Shown: piece by piece, positions 23,466-35,508 of the stretch
Numbering within the stretch: position 1 is the stretch's first letter
Layout: each line of letters opens with the position of its first letter
DNA from: Uloborus plumipes
Taxonomy: Eukaryota > Arthropoda > Arachnida > Araneae > Uloboridae
Length of the DNA stretch: 64,000 bases
NCBI GenBank assembly: GCA_038373865.1
Contig: JAXGGA010001591.1
Span: 82,895 to 146,894, forward strand
Reading direction: 5' to 3'
The notes under the pieces: generated by a model
Told to the model about the DNA's origin: nothing
What the model saw: the letters and a program-made list of their open reading frames with translations, nothing else
The model's database searches: none
Position numbers and translations under genes: made by a program

Positions 23466-23779
23466 GAGCTTTAGGATGAAGAATCATCCGATAAAAGCAA
23501 CACATTCGAACAAAAGATAGTATAAATAGCAAAAATTGGTTATTAACAAAACAAACAAGACAATGCTTAGAGCCGAAATTTATTACATGAAACCATCAAG
23601 AAAAAACCGTTAAGAAATAAATTTCCAAAAGATTCCAAAAGATAGGAATGAAATATCCTTGATAATATCTTTAGAACAAAAAAAAGTTTGTTCAAATCGG
23701 ACTGTTCACTCAAAAGTTAGCATCGTGGGACAGGTTGTTTAAACGGTTCAAAGTTGAACCAAAAATTGTTCAAATCGAA

Positions 23780-24130
23780 AAATCAAATATGGGAATGAGC
23801 TGTACTCGCCGAGATCTTTCCAACAAAAAAAGTCTGTCCAAATCGGAATATTCATTCAAAAGTTATTAGGGGGGGACAGACAGACCGACCGACTGACAGA
23901 CCGACCGACACACAAATTCCCCATCTCAATACCCTACTTTCAAATTTTTAATTTTTCGATATTCATTTTACCTCTTTATTTTTTTAACTCGGCGATATTT
24001 TTTGAACTTGGCGATATTTTTTTTAACTTGGCGATATTTTTTGGACTTGGCGATATTTTTTAGATGCATTAAGCTACTTTTAATGCTTTTTTCGCCTTTC
24101 TTTTATTTTTAACGGGAAAGTAGGCTAAAA
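23780..24130. repeat. (GACC)n-tailed repeat, copy 1
   Basis: Order of parts: AAATCGAAAAATCAAATATG, GAGATCTTTCCAACAAAAAA, GACAGAC(CGAC)n, CCCCATCTCAATACC, a tandem array of ACTTGGCGATATTTTTTT (23984-24061), then AACGGGAAAGTAGGCTAAAA. It is followed at once by a second copy in the same orientation. Confidence 0.75.
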
Positions 24131-24194
24131 AACGGACATAGTTAGCAGTTGCATAAAAAACAGACAATAATATCATATACAATTATGATCGAAA

Positions 24195-24610
24195 TTCAAA
24201 TCGAAAAATCAAATATGGAAATGAGCTGTCCGCCGAGATCTTTCCAACAAAAAAAAGTTTGTCCAAATCGGAATGTTCATTCAAAAGTTATTAGGGGGGG
24301 GGGGGGAACAGACAGATCGACCGACCGACCGACCGACCGATACATAAATTCCCCATCTCAATACCTATTTTCAAATTTTTAATTTTTCGATATTCATTTT
24401 ACCTTTTTTTTCGGACTTAGAGATATTTTTTTCGGACTTGGCGATATTTTTTTTAACTTGGCGATATTTTTTTAACTTAGCGATATTTTTTTAACTTGGC
24501 GATATTTTTTTAACTTGGCGATATTTTTTTAACTCGGCAATATTTTTTGGTCTTGGCGATATTTGTTAGATGCATTAAGCTACTTGTATACTTTTTTCGT
24601 CTTTCTTTTA
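24195..24610. repeat. (GACC)n-tailed repeat, copy 2, interrupted
   Basis: Same order as copy 1, with a longer ACTTGGCGATATTTTT array (24416-24562). It breaks off at CTTTCTTTTATT and resumes at 25697 with TTTTTAACGGGAAAGTAGGC, so a 1.1 kb element interrupts it. Confidence 0.75.
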
Positions 24611-25697
24611 TTACTTTCTTCTATATCTAATATATAGAAGAAAGTATTGGTTTCGTGAAAATTTTCGAATGTCGAATTTTGACGGATTTGCACGTTTTGA
24701 GGTGCGCTGAGTCCATTTCGACCATTTTTGGAAAATGTCTGTCTGTGTGTGTGTCTGTGTGTGTGTCTGTGTGTGGAGTCTGTATGTGTGTGACCAGTTT
24801 TTGTGGCCGCGCTAGGGCAAAAACTACTGAATGAAATCGAACAAAAATTTTTGCACATATGTACCACCATGTGAACTAGTGCACCTGACTTTTTTTAGCG
24901 AATTCCTCCAAGGGGGGTGGAGCAATCGCACGTGTTCTGCGCGGGGGTGATTGCTATATCTCAGGAAGTAACCGGCGAAATCAAACGAAAATTGGTCCAT
25001 AGGTAGACCCTACTGAGTACAGATGCCGATTCAATTTGTTTGTCAATATCTCGAAGGGGGGTGGAGCAATCGCACATGTTCTGCTCGGGGGTGACTGCTA
25101 TATCTCAGGAAGTAACCGGCGGAATCAAACGAAAATTGGTCCATAGGTAGACCCTATTGAGTACAGGTGCCGATTCAATTTGTGTGTCAATATCTCAAAG
25201 GGGGGTGGAGCAATCAAAAGTGCTTATTTTGTCATTGCACCTACTGTATCTCGGGAAATATTGCTGCGATTTGAATGAAATTTGGAATAACACTAACCCA
25301 ATATGAAAGCAAGCATCGATTAAATTTTGGCGCCAATCGCCCCAGGGGGAGGGTGGGGTGATTTTTGCGCTTAGTCAACAATGCGAAAAATTAATTCATT
25401 AAAAAATCGCTTTCACGCTATTTAATTATCAAAACAGCTGAAAACTTTCAATGATTTGAAATTTTTAACTGTTGCCAATTTCTTTTTACTAACAAATAAA
25501 ATGTTTGCAATTTATCTAAACAAGACTTTTGCAATGATTTCCAATTTCGCTCATTGATTCTGCATTTGCAGGGTTATTACGATAATTGGGAAATTGGAGC
25601 TGTCTCCAATTACTCGGGCGAGTACGTATTTTATTTTGTAACCGGAATTCATAAGATAGATATAGAAGAAAGTTTCGTGACGGCCACGACAGCTAGT
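24611..25697. mobile_element. 1.1-kb inserted element with GGGGGGTGGAGCAATC repeats
   Basis: CTTTCTTCTATATCT at 24614-24628 and its complement AGATATAGAAGAAAG at 25658-25672 lie near the borders; the left copy also forms its own palindrome with 24631-24644. Inside are a (TGTG/TCTG) microsatellite and two-plus tandem units of about 155 bases (starting at GGGGGGTGGAGCAATC, near 24912, 25067 and 25199). The copy-2 repeat resumes exactly on the other side. No coding sequence is seen. A degraded second copy lies at 30810-31505. Confidence 0.75.
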
Positions 25698-25739
25698 TTT
25701 TAACGGGAAAGTAGGCTAAAAACGATAAAGCCTTAGATA

Positions 25740-26690
25740 ATACAATATATGATAGTTATAACTTACATCTTCTGGACCTGGATAGCGTCTTCATTTTTTT
25801 TTGTTTGAAATGGGATATGCCTGAAAATTATTTTTTTTTCATTTTTTTGCAGCAATTTAGCACTAATTTTAAATTATTGATCGCATCAAAGTATTTTCTC
25901 TAAGGAATCACTGAGACCATCTCAATAGATTCTAGCGAGTTATATTACGTTTTTATTACTCTTTTAGAAGGTATGAATGGCTCACTCCTTTATTACTTCA
26001 GGCTAATAAAAGGGAAAACTATTCTTTACATTGTTTTCATTTTATAGGTGTGCAAAACTGTTTTAGAATTCATAAAGAACATGTATTTAAGATGCATTAC
26101 CTTTAACGCCCATACATGAGTACACACTACCATTTCTTTATGTATTGAAAATATAGATAACGTAAACAGTGTACAAAGAACGGGGTGATCTTAAGTTTTT
26201 TTTAATCGCTTTGCAGTCGTTTGAAATGAAAGACATGCAATACTAGATGTTGTATTAAGATGAAATAGTGTAATGTGAATTTATGTACTGTTTGATGGTT
26301 ATTTAGGAAGTATTATTTTCTTGTAAACCCCTATAATCGGGGTGGTAGAGAAAGCTCTAAGGTGCGATAAAACTTTTTTTAATGGGACTACATGATTCAG
26401 GATGAAACTTTACAATGAATAAAATATGTATAAACATGGAAAAGCAAGACATTTCAGAGACGTATATGATGCTGAAATACGTTTAGAGCACGAAATATTT
26501 TCCTTTTTTCTGTTGAATATCTTATGATACTGCTTACTTGGCGGGTGTGATTTAGGAAATGTTTGATGGTTTCTTTTTTTTTCTTGAAAGATAGACGTTT
26601 TGAGGTTTTATGAGTTGTTTTTATGCTTTTTTCAGCGTTTCTAAAATCCAATCAACTAGAATGTTCTAGAGTATTTCCAATGCGATGTTT
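25740..26690. other. AT-rich intergenic DNA
   Basis: Nothing recognised. Confidence 0.4.
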
Positions 26691-26699
26691 ATTGCAGCG

Positions 26700-26990
26700 C
26701 TTATAATGGTGTCTCTCTTAGGTGTTATTGCTGCTATCCACACCTATTTTTCTACTCGCTTACTCGTTTGCTTGAACAGTTTTCTCTTTTGGGGATTTTT
26801 TTAACCACTTTTTACGTTATTGCTTGGGGGTTTCTGTAGCTCTGAGGAAGAAGCTTTGCTTCGGATGCTGTAGGTCGTCAGTTATATTCCCTTCAGAGCC
26901 CTAGGTGTTATTTATCCCCTTGTGCATAAGTTCGTGTTGTCTTATATCTAAATAAAGAAATCAATCTTCCTGAAGTAATGGCACTCCACT
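26700..26990 (+). repeat. Repeat with hammerhead-like core
   Basis: CTGAGGA (26842-26848), a five-pair stem GAAGC-TTT-GCTTC (26850-26862), then GGATGCTGTAGGTCGTC. This is a hammerhead layout (CTGANGA, stem II, GAAA) with a changed 3' core (GGAT). It is typical of decayed Penelope-like element ends. Confidence 0.4.
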
Positions 26991-26999
26991 TCTTCTGAG

Positions 27000-28880
27000 T
27001 GATTATTCAGTATTAAATATTGGTATTGGCTCAGTATTAATTATTGCATAAAATATTGGCCACTAAGAGGGCTGAAACATTGCCTACTAACCAGAACTGC
27101 TATTGAGGTGAGAGTTATAGTTGCGTGAATCAGGGTTTCCATGCCAAGGAATTTAGCAGATTTACCAGACAGTTGACAGTTTTGATATGTTTTTACAATT
27201 AAAAAAATAACAAAACAAAATTACATCCGGAATGGCTTCTCGTAGTACTGAGCGGAAGCTAGTACAAAACTCGTATTAAGGGGAACTGGAAAATAATTTT
27301 GCTAAGTAAATTTTTAAGTTTTTCATCTTTAGCGAAGTAATTTCGTTATTAACAACCTCTTGCCATGTAGTCATAAATTTTCACGACCGGAAAAAAGAAA
27401 TTAGTCAGTTTTTGAGAAAAATATTTGCTGATGGCATTTTAAATATCTGAAAATTTTTTGAGCTTTTTTAGACAAATATAGATTGGAACAAAATGAACTC
27501 AGAAGGTGCAATGTCAGGTAAGTATGGTGAATGACGCAGCCCCACACAGTTTATAAAGTTTCAAAGAATTCGTCTTGAGCGGTGTGGTCTTGCAGTGTCA
27601 AGTAGAAGGATTTTTCTTTTTCTGTTAATAACAGTGGAAGCTTTCTCGCTCCAAACTGCAGTCTCATTTCTTTTTTTTCCAAACCCTAACATATGTTCTA
27701 TGATATAAAACTGAAAAAAATCTGGCTTCTACATAAAATTACATTTCTAGATATTTTGCTTTAAATATCAATTGCTTTTTATGTACCCGAGATTGAAAAT
27801 TTGCATACTAAACGGCGAAAAGCTGCTGATAACGATTATAATTATATCGTAGGTAAAAAATGAAAGTTAAAAAAATATTTATATATAAAAAAAAGAAGAA
27901 AAAAACGGCGTTATTTTCCAGTGCCCCTAATAAAATAACTTAACCGTAGTAAATGCTAACAAAGGAAAGAGTCTTTTACCCAATGAAAATTTCATTTTTG
28001 AAACACGTAACGAAGGAACACCTTGGGGGAAATAACACGAAGAAACACACTTCACTGATCTTCATTATCTGAGCAATTTGAAAATACCGTTGGCAATGGA
28101 GCGTATAAGAAAACTATAAACATTTTATGCTATTCTTTGAACAGGGATTTACGATCAATCGCAAAGCGCGACCCGTGATAGGGTAATGTTTAGAAGTATT
28201 GCAAATACGGTCTCAATAAAATTTTTATTATAAGTTTACAACATTTGTGAACTTTTTATTTTTTTTAACATTAAGTAAATAGCGTCGTTTCAGTAAAATG
28301 CGTAGCAAAAACATGAGCCTATAAAGTTGTCAAGAAAGTTTTTCGCGGTATATAAACGACCGCATAAGAGAGGAAACAAATAGAGAAGGATTTGTAACAA
28401 AAGAAATAAATAAGATATGAAGAATTATGAGATATTTAAGTATGTATTAGTTTTTTATGATTGGTTTGCATAGCGTTAAAGCTAAACATCACACATTGAT
28501 TGTGTTTATTACGAAATTCCCATGAACAGGTAAAACTTGCTGGTAAAACTAGTGAGATTTTAGGCATTTTGGGCAATTAGGAACTTAAACGCGTCGTATG
28601 TATGTCGTCATATATCAGTGGAAAGCTCTATTTCTTACCTTCACAATGGTTTTTGAATTTTTATTCTACTCTAATTAGAAAAAAAGTTGCATGTAAAAAC
28701 GTTTTTCGTTTTTTTAACAGCTCTGTATTTTGTACAATTTCTGAAGTAGAAATCTAAAACTTAGCAGGATAACTTTTTTTTGTCATATGTGCCCTTCACA
28801 TCTTTTTGAAATCAGAAATGGTAAGGCCAAACATTTTTTTTCATAATTGATTTGACGTGGAATTGCTCAAAAATGACTTA
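27000..28880. other. AT-rich intergenic DNA
   Basis: No motif-bearing frame, inverted repeat or array recognised. Confidence 0.4.
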
Positions 28881-28909
28881 AAAGTTACTATGTTTCCAGT
28901 ACAAGTGCG

Positions 28910-29225
28910 ATGCGCAGTAAAAAGTGCAACCACTCTCGGCTACCAGATACTGTCTAAAATTTTTTCGTGCGACCTCCGAGACATCTGCGCACGCGCCAAG
29001 TCTCTTCGAACTCTCTCGAAATAGGGGGGAAAGCAACGAGGAAGCAGTAAGCGAGCAAAAGCTGAAGGCATCGGGTAGTGCGCATCCTAAAACCTATCTC
29101 TCCTTTTTTAGATGGAAGCGTCCGTGGCTCCCAGGCGCACAATACGCAAACAGACAGTACCCCGCATGCTGCTTAGAAGAGCATAGGGAAAGATATATTA
29201 AGGAAGCAGAGGTCTTAAAATAGTT
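28910..29225. promoter_or_regulatory. GC-richer segment with NRF1-type site
   Basis: TGCGCACGCGCC at 28986-28997 fits the NRF-1 consensus, in a CpG-bearing stretch that contrasts with its surroundings. It could be a promoter, or a repeat that carries such sequence. No adjoining exon was identified; the 99-codon plus-strand frame here has no recognisable domain. Confidence 0.25.
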
Positions 29226-29626
29226 GTTTTTTCGATGTTGCTAGCTCTTACACTATTCTTTTAGTTTCAGATCTATGATTCTATTCTATTAAGCTAAAAA
29301 ATAATGCGCGTACAAGAGTAAGGTTACCTCATGCAATATCACACACGGATGGTCCGGTATAAATAAATGGAAGAAATAGCAGAGAGATGAAGGCAATACG
29401 TTTTAATCCCCCCTCGTATATATCTGTACACATAACACTAACAAATAATTTTTCTTCAGAAATGTTTTAATCCTGAAACACTTCTGGGCAGAATTTTGTG
29501 AGGAAAATATTGAATGAATGTTTCACAAGTTTTAACATTTTCTTATGCTAAACTTCCCGTGTAAATATGCTCAAATATATGTATAAAAAATATAAAACGG
29601 TGCCATCTGAACACAGCATGAAACAC

Positions 29627-29629
29627 AAA

Positions 29630-29684
<55 letters not shown>
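29627..29684. repeat. (AAAT)n microsatellite
   Basis: About 14 perfect AAAT units. Confidence 0.95.
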
Positions 29685-29689
29685 AACAT

Positions 29690-30790
29690 GTAAACATTAT
29701 GTTCTCTAAGTCAAAGTAAGTTATTTAAATATTATGGAAAGCTATCGATGTATTTGTGACACCAAAGAAACCTACGACCAAACCTGAAGTAAAATCCACT
29801 ATAGTCGTTATGAACAGACCTGATGGAGAAAGGATTTGTGATAAGATCTAGAACTCTTGCGGAGTACCTTCCTATTTAGGGTAAGCAATATGGATTTTAA
29901 AGGAATGTTCAAAGAAGAAAAAAAGAGTTTTTCGATAGTTGATGCAATACTTGTATAATAGAAAACGATCTGTATAAAAATTCAACGTTATGTCTGAATA
30001 TTACAGGTAAGCAATACCTTAAAACCAACGGAAAGTTTAGTTTTGTATCTGTATTTCTTATAGTCTAGTTATTTGAAACTACTTGTTTGAGTAATGGTTC
30101 TTGTCTTTTTATTTTTTACCTTTTTATATGTTTATAAGGATATTCGGCATTTAAAGTTTAAAAAAAAATCTAAGAAAAAAAAAGTTATTTATACGATTTG
30201 AAAGGTATTTTTGGATAAAACAAGTTTTTTTTTCCTTTCATTGCCAAATCCGCAGAGCAATTATGCTGCTGAAAATTTAAGTTATGCCCTTTTTTAAGCT
30301 CAATACCTAGTAAAAGTAAATTTTTACAACTTATAGCGTAAACAAGCAAAGACATTAAAATGCTTCTAAGTTAAGCATGTCTAGTTAATAAAAACCTATT
30401 TTCCTTTTATCTTTTAAAAGTATATTCTTTTTGCTTTTATGTAGTAATGAAATTATGCTACTAATAAATGAAAACGATTGTTTTATTGCGGAAATACTCA
30501 CGTATAACAAATGAAATCTTTAAACATTGAAATGTTTTCGTATTTCCAAAAACATGTTTTTTAAAAAAAGCACCACTTTTCTAAGAGGATTATACAATTC
30601 TCGTTGATCAAAGAGGAATACTTTGTAAAACTGTCTTAGATTTGAAACATTTCAGATAATTTTTCAAATGAATAGAAGGGAAATTTAATTTAAGTACAAA
30701 ACGCATACAATAACTTAAAATATTAGTTCCAATTTTTTTTTCTTTCCCTTTATGCCTAATAAATTCAGGATTCGTGCATTAGATTCCTGA
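29690..30790. other. AT-rich intergenic DNA
   Basis: Nothing recognised. Confidence 0.4.
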
Positions 30791-30809
30791 AAAATTTAGA
30801 ATTTCAAGT

Positions 30810-31505
30810 TTCTATGGATTCACGGTTTGAAGTGTGCTGTCTAATTTTGAAAATGGCTGTCTGTTTATGTGTATGCGACCATATTTTTGTGGCAACTCTA
30901 GAGCAAAAGGTGCTTTTTAGATTTTCCCCCGATACTCCCAATAAGCTAGGGGCTGGAGGGGGGAGGGGGGCAATCAGACGATATCTTTACTTTGGGTGTC
31001 AGCTATATCGCAAGAAGTAACTGGTAGGGTCAAACAAAACTTTATTGATGGGTAGATCCTATTGGGCACAGGTACTGATTCACTTTTGGTAATACTCAAA
31101 GGGAAGTTGTTTCGGCGAACATTTTTTCTTATTACTTGTGATTCCTTCATTTCAAAAATAATAAACAGAATCAATCGCTCTATGGAGGGGGTGGGGTGCT
31201 TTCTTTTATATTTCTCACTTTATTAAATCAACAACGAAAGACAAATAACATTAAAATGTCACCCTTACGCGATATAATTGCTGGGAATACACCAGAAAAC
31301 TGTGAATGGTTTGATTTTTTTTTATCTGTTTCCATCTTCTATTTTTTTTTTAGTAAATATAATTTCTGTAATGGATTTAAGCAACGCTTTTACAATTATT
31401 TTCAATTTTTTTATTTGACTCTGCTTTTAAGGCGTTATTCCGATAATTGTGGAATAAGATCGGTCGGCAAACTTTTTTGCGAGAGTATTTTATTTTGGTA
31501 ATCCT
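30810..31505. repeat. Degraded second copy of the 24.6-kb element
   Basis: Shared order with 24700-25650: GGCTGTCTGT, TTTTTGTGGC, GAGCAAAA, GGGGGGAGG, ATATCGCAAGAAGTAACTGG, GGGTAGATCCTATTGGGCAC, then CGATAATTGTGG and GCGAGAGTATTTTATTTTGG. It has one internal unit instead of two-plus and many substitutions, so it is older. Confidence 0.65.
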
Positions 31506-32039
31506 GTTGTTTAACGTTAACCCTATGAAAATAGATATTCCCTACTCATGTTTATAAAGGAGACACATTCCTGGTAATTGTTGCAAGTGTTTCAAAAGCA
31601 TTATGTTGGTGTTAATGTTTTAAAATATTCACTGATATTTCGATGATTGCCTTTTTTATGTAAAATATATATATTTCGAAGTGCAATTTATTTAAAGCAC
31701 TAAATAATGATTTTAAAGGCAACTTATATACTAAATTAAATTTACTTGATTTCAATAGCGTTATTTTACATTTTATGTGATTAGAATGTTATGCACGATT
31801 ATGAAACGAGTACAACCCTAATTATTTCTGCTTTGAATTCTTCACTTTTAATGCAAAACCACTTAACTTTCGAAACCTACAAAATAGAAAATTACTCTTG
31901 GTAATCTCATTGTGTTAATACAGGGTGTGGCAGAGAAACTTGCTGATTTGAAAAGTCAAAAAAAGAAACATTACTTCATGTATCACTTTATTTCTTTTTA
32001 TAAGATATTGTACCCATTCTGAATTTTTATTTTAACTTG

Positions 32040-32290
32040 ATTTAAAAATTACATCGGGCAAATGATAGGAACTCATTAACGATGCACTGATCTACTCAAG
32101 ATATGAAGTTTTGTTCTACTCTTTCAAGCATATCGACTGGAATGTTAGCGATAGCTAGCCGGGTGTTGTTCTTCATGTGTTGCAGTGTCCGTGGTTTGTC
32201 GTTGTAAACGATCGATTTGAGATACCCCCATAAAAAATAGTCGCAGGGTGTCAAATCAAGAGAGCGCGCCGGCTACGGTCCGCCACCTCT
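32040..32290 (-). pseudogene. Mariner transposase C-terminal fragment
   Basis: Minus-strand reading: RSLDLTPCDYFLWGYLKS (third catalytic Asp in CDYFLW), NDKPRTLQHMKNNTRLAI, VDMLERVEQNF, then a stop and VDQCIVNE. This is the C-terminus of the same enzyme as 32512-32866; the part with the first two catalytic Asp residues is deleted. Confidence 0.8.
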
Positions 32291-32367
32291 CAAAGAGACG
32301 TTATTACTCAACTGTTGAACCACAGCAAGTTTGTAGGAGTAAATCTAGAGTTCTTTGTGAAGAATTA

Positions 32368-32511
32368 GGGCCCTGCTCCACATCAGCAGAAAACGCGACC
32401 GAAACCGAAGGCAGAAACCGAAAATTCGGGTACTTTCCATAGGAATACCATTTAATCCATTTTACCTTTCTGCTTTATTTTTCTGCTTTTCGTCAATGTG
32501 GAGCAGGGTCC
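32368..32511. mobile_element. Harbinger-like MITE, copy A
   Basis: The ends GGGCCCTGCTCCACAT and (inward) GGACCCTGCTCCACAT are inverted repeats. TTA lies on the left (32365-32367) and ATA on the right, a decayed 3-bp TTA duplication. It is in opposite orientation to copy B at 38113 and is inserted in a mariner transposase relic. Confidence 0.85.
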
Positions 32512-32866
32512 ATAGTCTCAGCGTGCAATCAGAAATCCCCAGAGCAGCAGCAGCGTGTTTACGCGCTGAATGAGTGGGAGAGCGCAAAAACGACTCCCTC
32601 ATTTTCTCGACGTTTTCTGGAGTTCTGGAAATCTGTTGAAGCCCTCTTCCTTTTTTTGCCACACTCCCACTTTCCCTGAATGTTTTTACCCACAAAACAG
32701 TCGATTCCCGGCCAAGAATGGTTCCCCCGGGATGAATTTTGAACTGAGTTCGGAAATCACGTTGAGTGACGACCATCGAAAGATTATTTGAAAAGTAAAC
32801 CTCGGCGGCGGATGCTCGTTGCTCCTTTGTCCAACGCATGGCGAAAACTAAATTGTGAGATAACAA
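32512..32866 (-). pseudogene. Mariner transposase N-terminal (DUF4817) fragment
   Basis: An open stretch reads MRWTKEQRASAAEVYFSNNL, then VTQRDFRTQFKIHPGG, WVKTFRESGSVAKKGRG and SPTHSARKHAAAALGIS. This is the DNA-binding helix-turn-helix part of a well-known arthropod mariner group. It is well preserved until the inserted MITE at 32511, beyond which the apparent frame runs into MITE sequence. Confidence 0.8.
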
Positions 32867-32974
32867 AACTTCAGGATTCCCTATTTAAAATGAGACTCTC
32901 CCCACTCTTTTCTGAAGACTCCTTGCTAATTAGCATCCAATTGAAATAGCAAGTTTCTCTGTTGTACCATGTAC

Positions 32975-34580
32975 TTCTTAAAGTTAATGGATGAATGTTT
33001 ATGTAGTTTGATGGTATATGTGACTTGTATCTTAGCCCCAAACTATTTGACAGTAAATAGCACTTAATTTTTCAACAATACATAGTACTTTACCTGTAAA
33101 CCATTATTTTCTAAATTGAGGTCCTTAGCAGTAAGGTAAAAAATTGAACCTGGATGCGTTTCGAAGAAAACGAAATCAAGAAAGAGGAAAGTCTAAAGCT
33201 ATCTAAGTATGGAATGAAGATTTTACAAGTGTGCTGAATTCGACAAATTAATATTTTTGTTTGTTTACAGAAAGTTAAACAATGAGACATGGTAATCAAC
33301 TAAAAAACAATGAAAAATAAACCCCTAAAATAATTTTCTCCATCATCGGAGCTTCTTTTATGACCAAATTATTACTTGCTGTTAAAGTAAAAACGAGTTT
33401 ATTCTCAAAAAATCTACTTAGTAATTCAATCAAAATAAATTTGCTATGACCAAGTGGCATTCTGTGTGAATCTTGTATTTATCTTAATTTATTTCCTTTA
33501 ATTTATTATCATTGGCATTATTTGTTGTTTGAAGAAGCTCAAAACCTTCTATTTGTAGCTTTTTATTAAATCTGTTCCAGTAATTTGATTATACCCAGTT
33601 TTTGTAACATATCGATCTTAATCATTTCTCCGAAATCTCGCAAAACAATTTATTAGGAGAAGAATTTCTCTGAAATTTCTATCACAAAGGTATGAAAGGA
33701 AACAAAATCATTTTATAGGTGTGTTTAGTTCCGAGAAGTGAAAGTTAACAACAGACGACGAACCCTCCACGTATGCCAAGACATTAAAGCTAAAATATCG
33801 TATCATTTCCCTTTTATTGTAGTCAAAAGTTTATTTTTAGAAACATAATCGTGCTGATCTAATTACAGTTTTTTTTTTTTGTTTAACTTGATAAAGAATA
33901 AATGTTAAGTCCATAATTATAACCAAAGAATAAAGTAGTTTGTCCTTATTTTAAATTTTACTTTTTTTTTTAACAAAGCAAAAAGAAAGAAATCTGCTCT
34001 TTCTTAATGAAAAGATTTTAAGCTCGTTATTTGTTAAAAAAAGTTAGCTGTTTTCACGACCTAAACATATTTGATTAATTTCATTGTCTGAAATTCAAAC
34101 TGCTCTTTTTTGTAAAGAGATTTATATTGAGACGACAAATAGTTTCCCAGCAACGAAATGTTGCCAGAAATATTTTTATCTCAAAAGTATTCTTCAGAAG
34201 AATTTTTCGTGGCTATATTAGGCTTCTCTTTTAAAAATATCGTCTTACTAAGAAGCTTCGTCTAAGAGAAAATATTTTCTCAACTAGTACATTGGTTTGA
34301 AATATTTTTTCCCTGTAATGAATTATTTTTTGATATCACATAAGAATGTTTACACTTTTTATAATTAGTTAATTAGTTAGATTTTTAATTATCTGTGCAA
34401 AATTATTAGTATCGTTCGAAACATATTTTCTACGTTGTTGTTGTTGTCTTGTACCGACTAGGCTATTAAGTTGGGGTGTGCTGCTTCACTTTTCCAACTG
34501 CACCGTAGCTTGGTGTGAGAAGTCCGACTTCTACAAGTACACACATGATATAATGACCCATTTATAGAAAAGGCAACCAT
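32975..34580. other. AT-rich intergenic DNA
   Basis: Nothing recognised. Confidence 0.4.
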
Positions 34581-34583
34581 TTT

Positions 34584-34833
34584 CAGCAAAAATGAACTTG
34601 TTTTTACAGTATAATACTGACAGCCGAGCTTCCAATTTAAAACTGTAAAATGCACGGTAATAAACTGTAAAATTAGCAATTTTACAGTTTATCACTGTAA
34701 AATTGCTATTTTACAGTTGAGCATTGTAAAATTAGCAATTTGTAGTTTATTTCTGTAAAAAAAGCCTTTTTTAGTTTATTGCTATAAAATTAGCTGTATT
34801 ATATTGTAAAAACAATGTTCATTTTTTACAGTG
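34584..34833. mobile_element. ACAGT-palindrome MITE, copy 1
   Basis: The right end, read inward, is CACTGTAAAAAATGAAC and the left end CAGCAAAAATGAAC. Both lead into TTTTTACAGTATAATAC-type subterminal repeats. The interior consists of TTTTACAGTTTATNACTGTAAAA palindromes separated by TTAGCAA-like spacers. Confidence 0.75.
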
Positions 34834-35189
34834 TAAATTCAAACAAAAGAGAGAGCAAGTATATCAATGCAGGATATAGTATTTATACTCGGAACCTCCA
34901 TTACCACAGTCTGACTTCTCTGACCACAAGACAAGATGGCCGGCAAAAATATTTTTCATTTATGGAATTGATGAATCATTTCAAAAGCGTAAAGCAAGTT
35001 TGTCCTAATAACTATTTTGCAATCGTAAAAATACTTTTGCACAGTATTATTCATTACTCGTCTGTTCGAACGAAAAATGTAGTTGTGGGTAACGTCTTGC
35101 TAATTCCTTAAAAGTTCGTTTTCAAGCAAGCTCCCTTAATTCCTTAAAAGTTCGTTTATGTGGTCATTATGCGCTCACTTTGGGTGTTA

Positions 35190-35492
35190 CACTTTAAAAA
35201 ATGAATGTTGTTTTTACAGTATAATGCAGCTAACTTTACAGCACTAAACTGTAAGATTGCTAATTTACAATTTATTACCCTGCATTTTGCAGTTTTAAAC
35301 TGGAACCTCTGTGTTTTTACAGTATAACACAGCTAAGTTTTACGGCAATAAACTGTAAATTTTCTAACTTTACCGTACGAAACTGTAAAATTGATAGTTT
35401 TACAGTTTATTACTGTGAAATTTAATCGTTTTAAATTGAAACTTCGGCTGCCAGTGTTATACTTTTAAAACAAGAGTTAATTTTTTGTAGTG
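35190..35492. mobile_element. ACAGT-palindrome MITE, copy 2
   Basis: Left end CACTTTAAAAAATGAATG and right end TTAATTTTTTGTAGTG, with the same subterminal and internal palindromes as copy 1. Its right end stops nine bases before the hAT-like element's target duplication. Confidence 0.75.
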
Positions 35493-35508
35493 TAGGAAGG
35501 GATATTAT

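Larger units (their letters stand above)
31921..32971 (-). mobile_element. DUF4817-type mariner relic, split by a MITE
   Basis: The ends CAGGGTGTGGCAGAGAAACT and (inward) CATGGTACAACAGAGAAACT share AGAGAAACTTGCT, and TA flanks both sides (31919-31920, 32972-32973). At 1051 bp it is shorter than an intact element; the catalytic middle is missing and a 144-bp Harbinger-like MITE sits inside. Confidence 0.85.

Noticed and set aside
24580..24870. 96-codon minus-strand frame rich in Thr and His
   Set aside because: Translation of the (TGTG/TCTG) microsatellite inside the inserted element.
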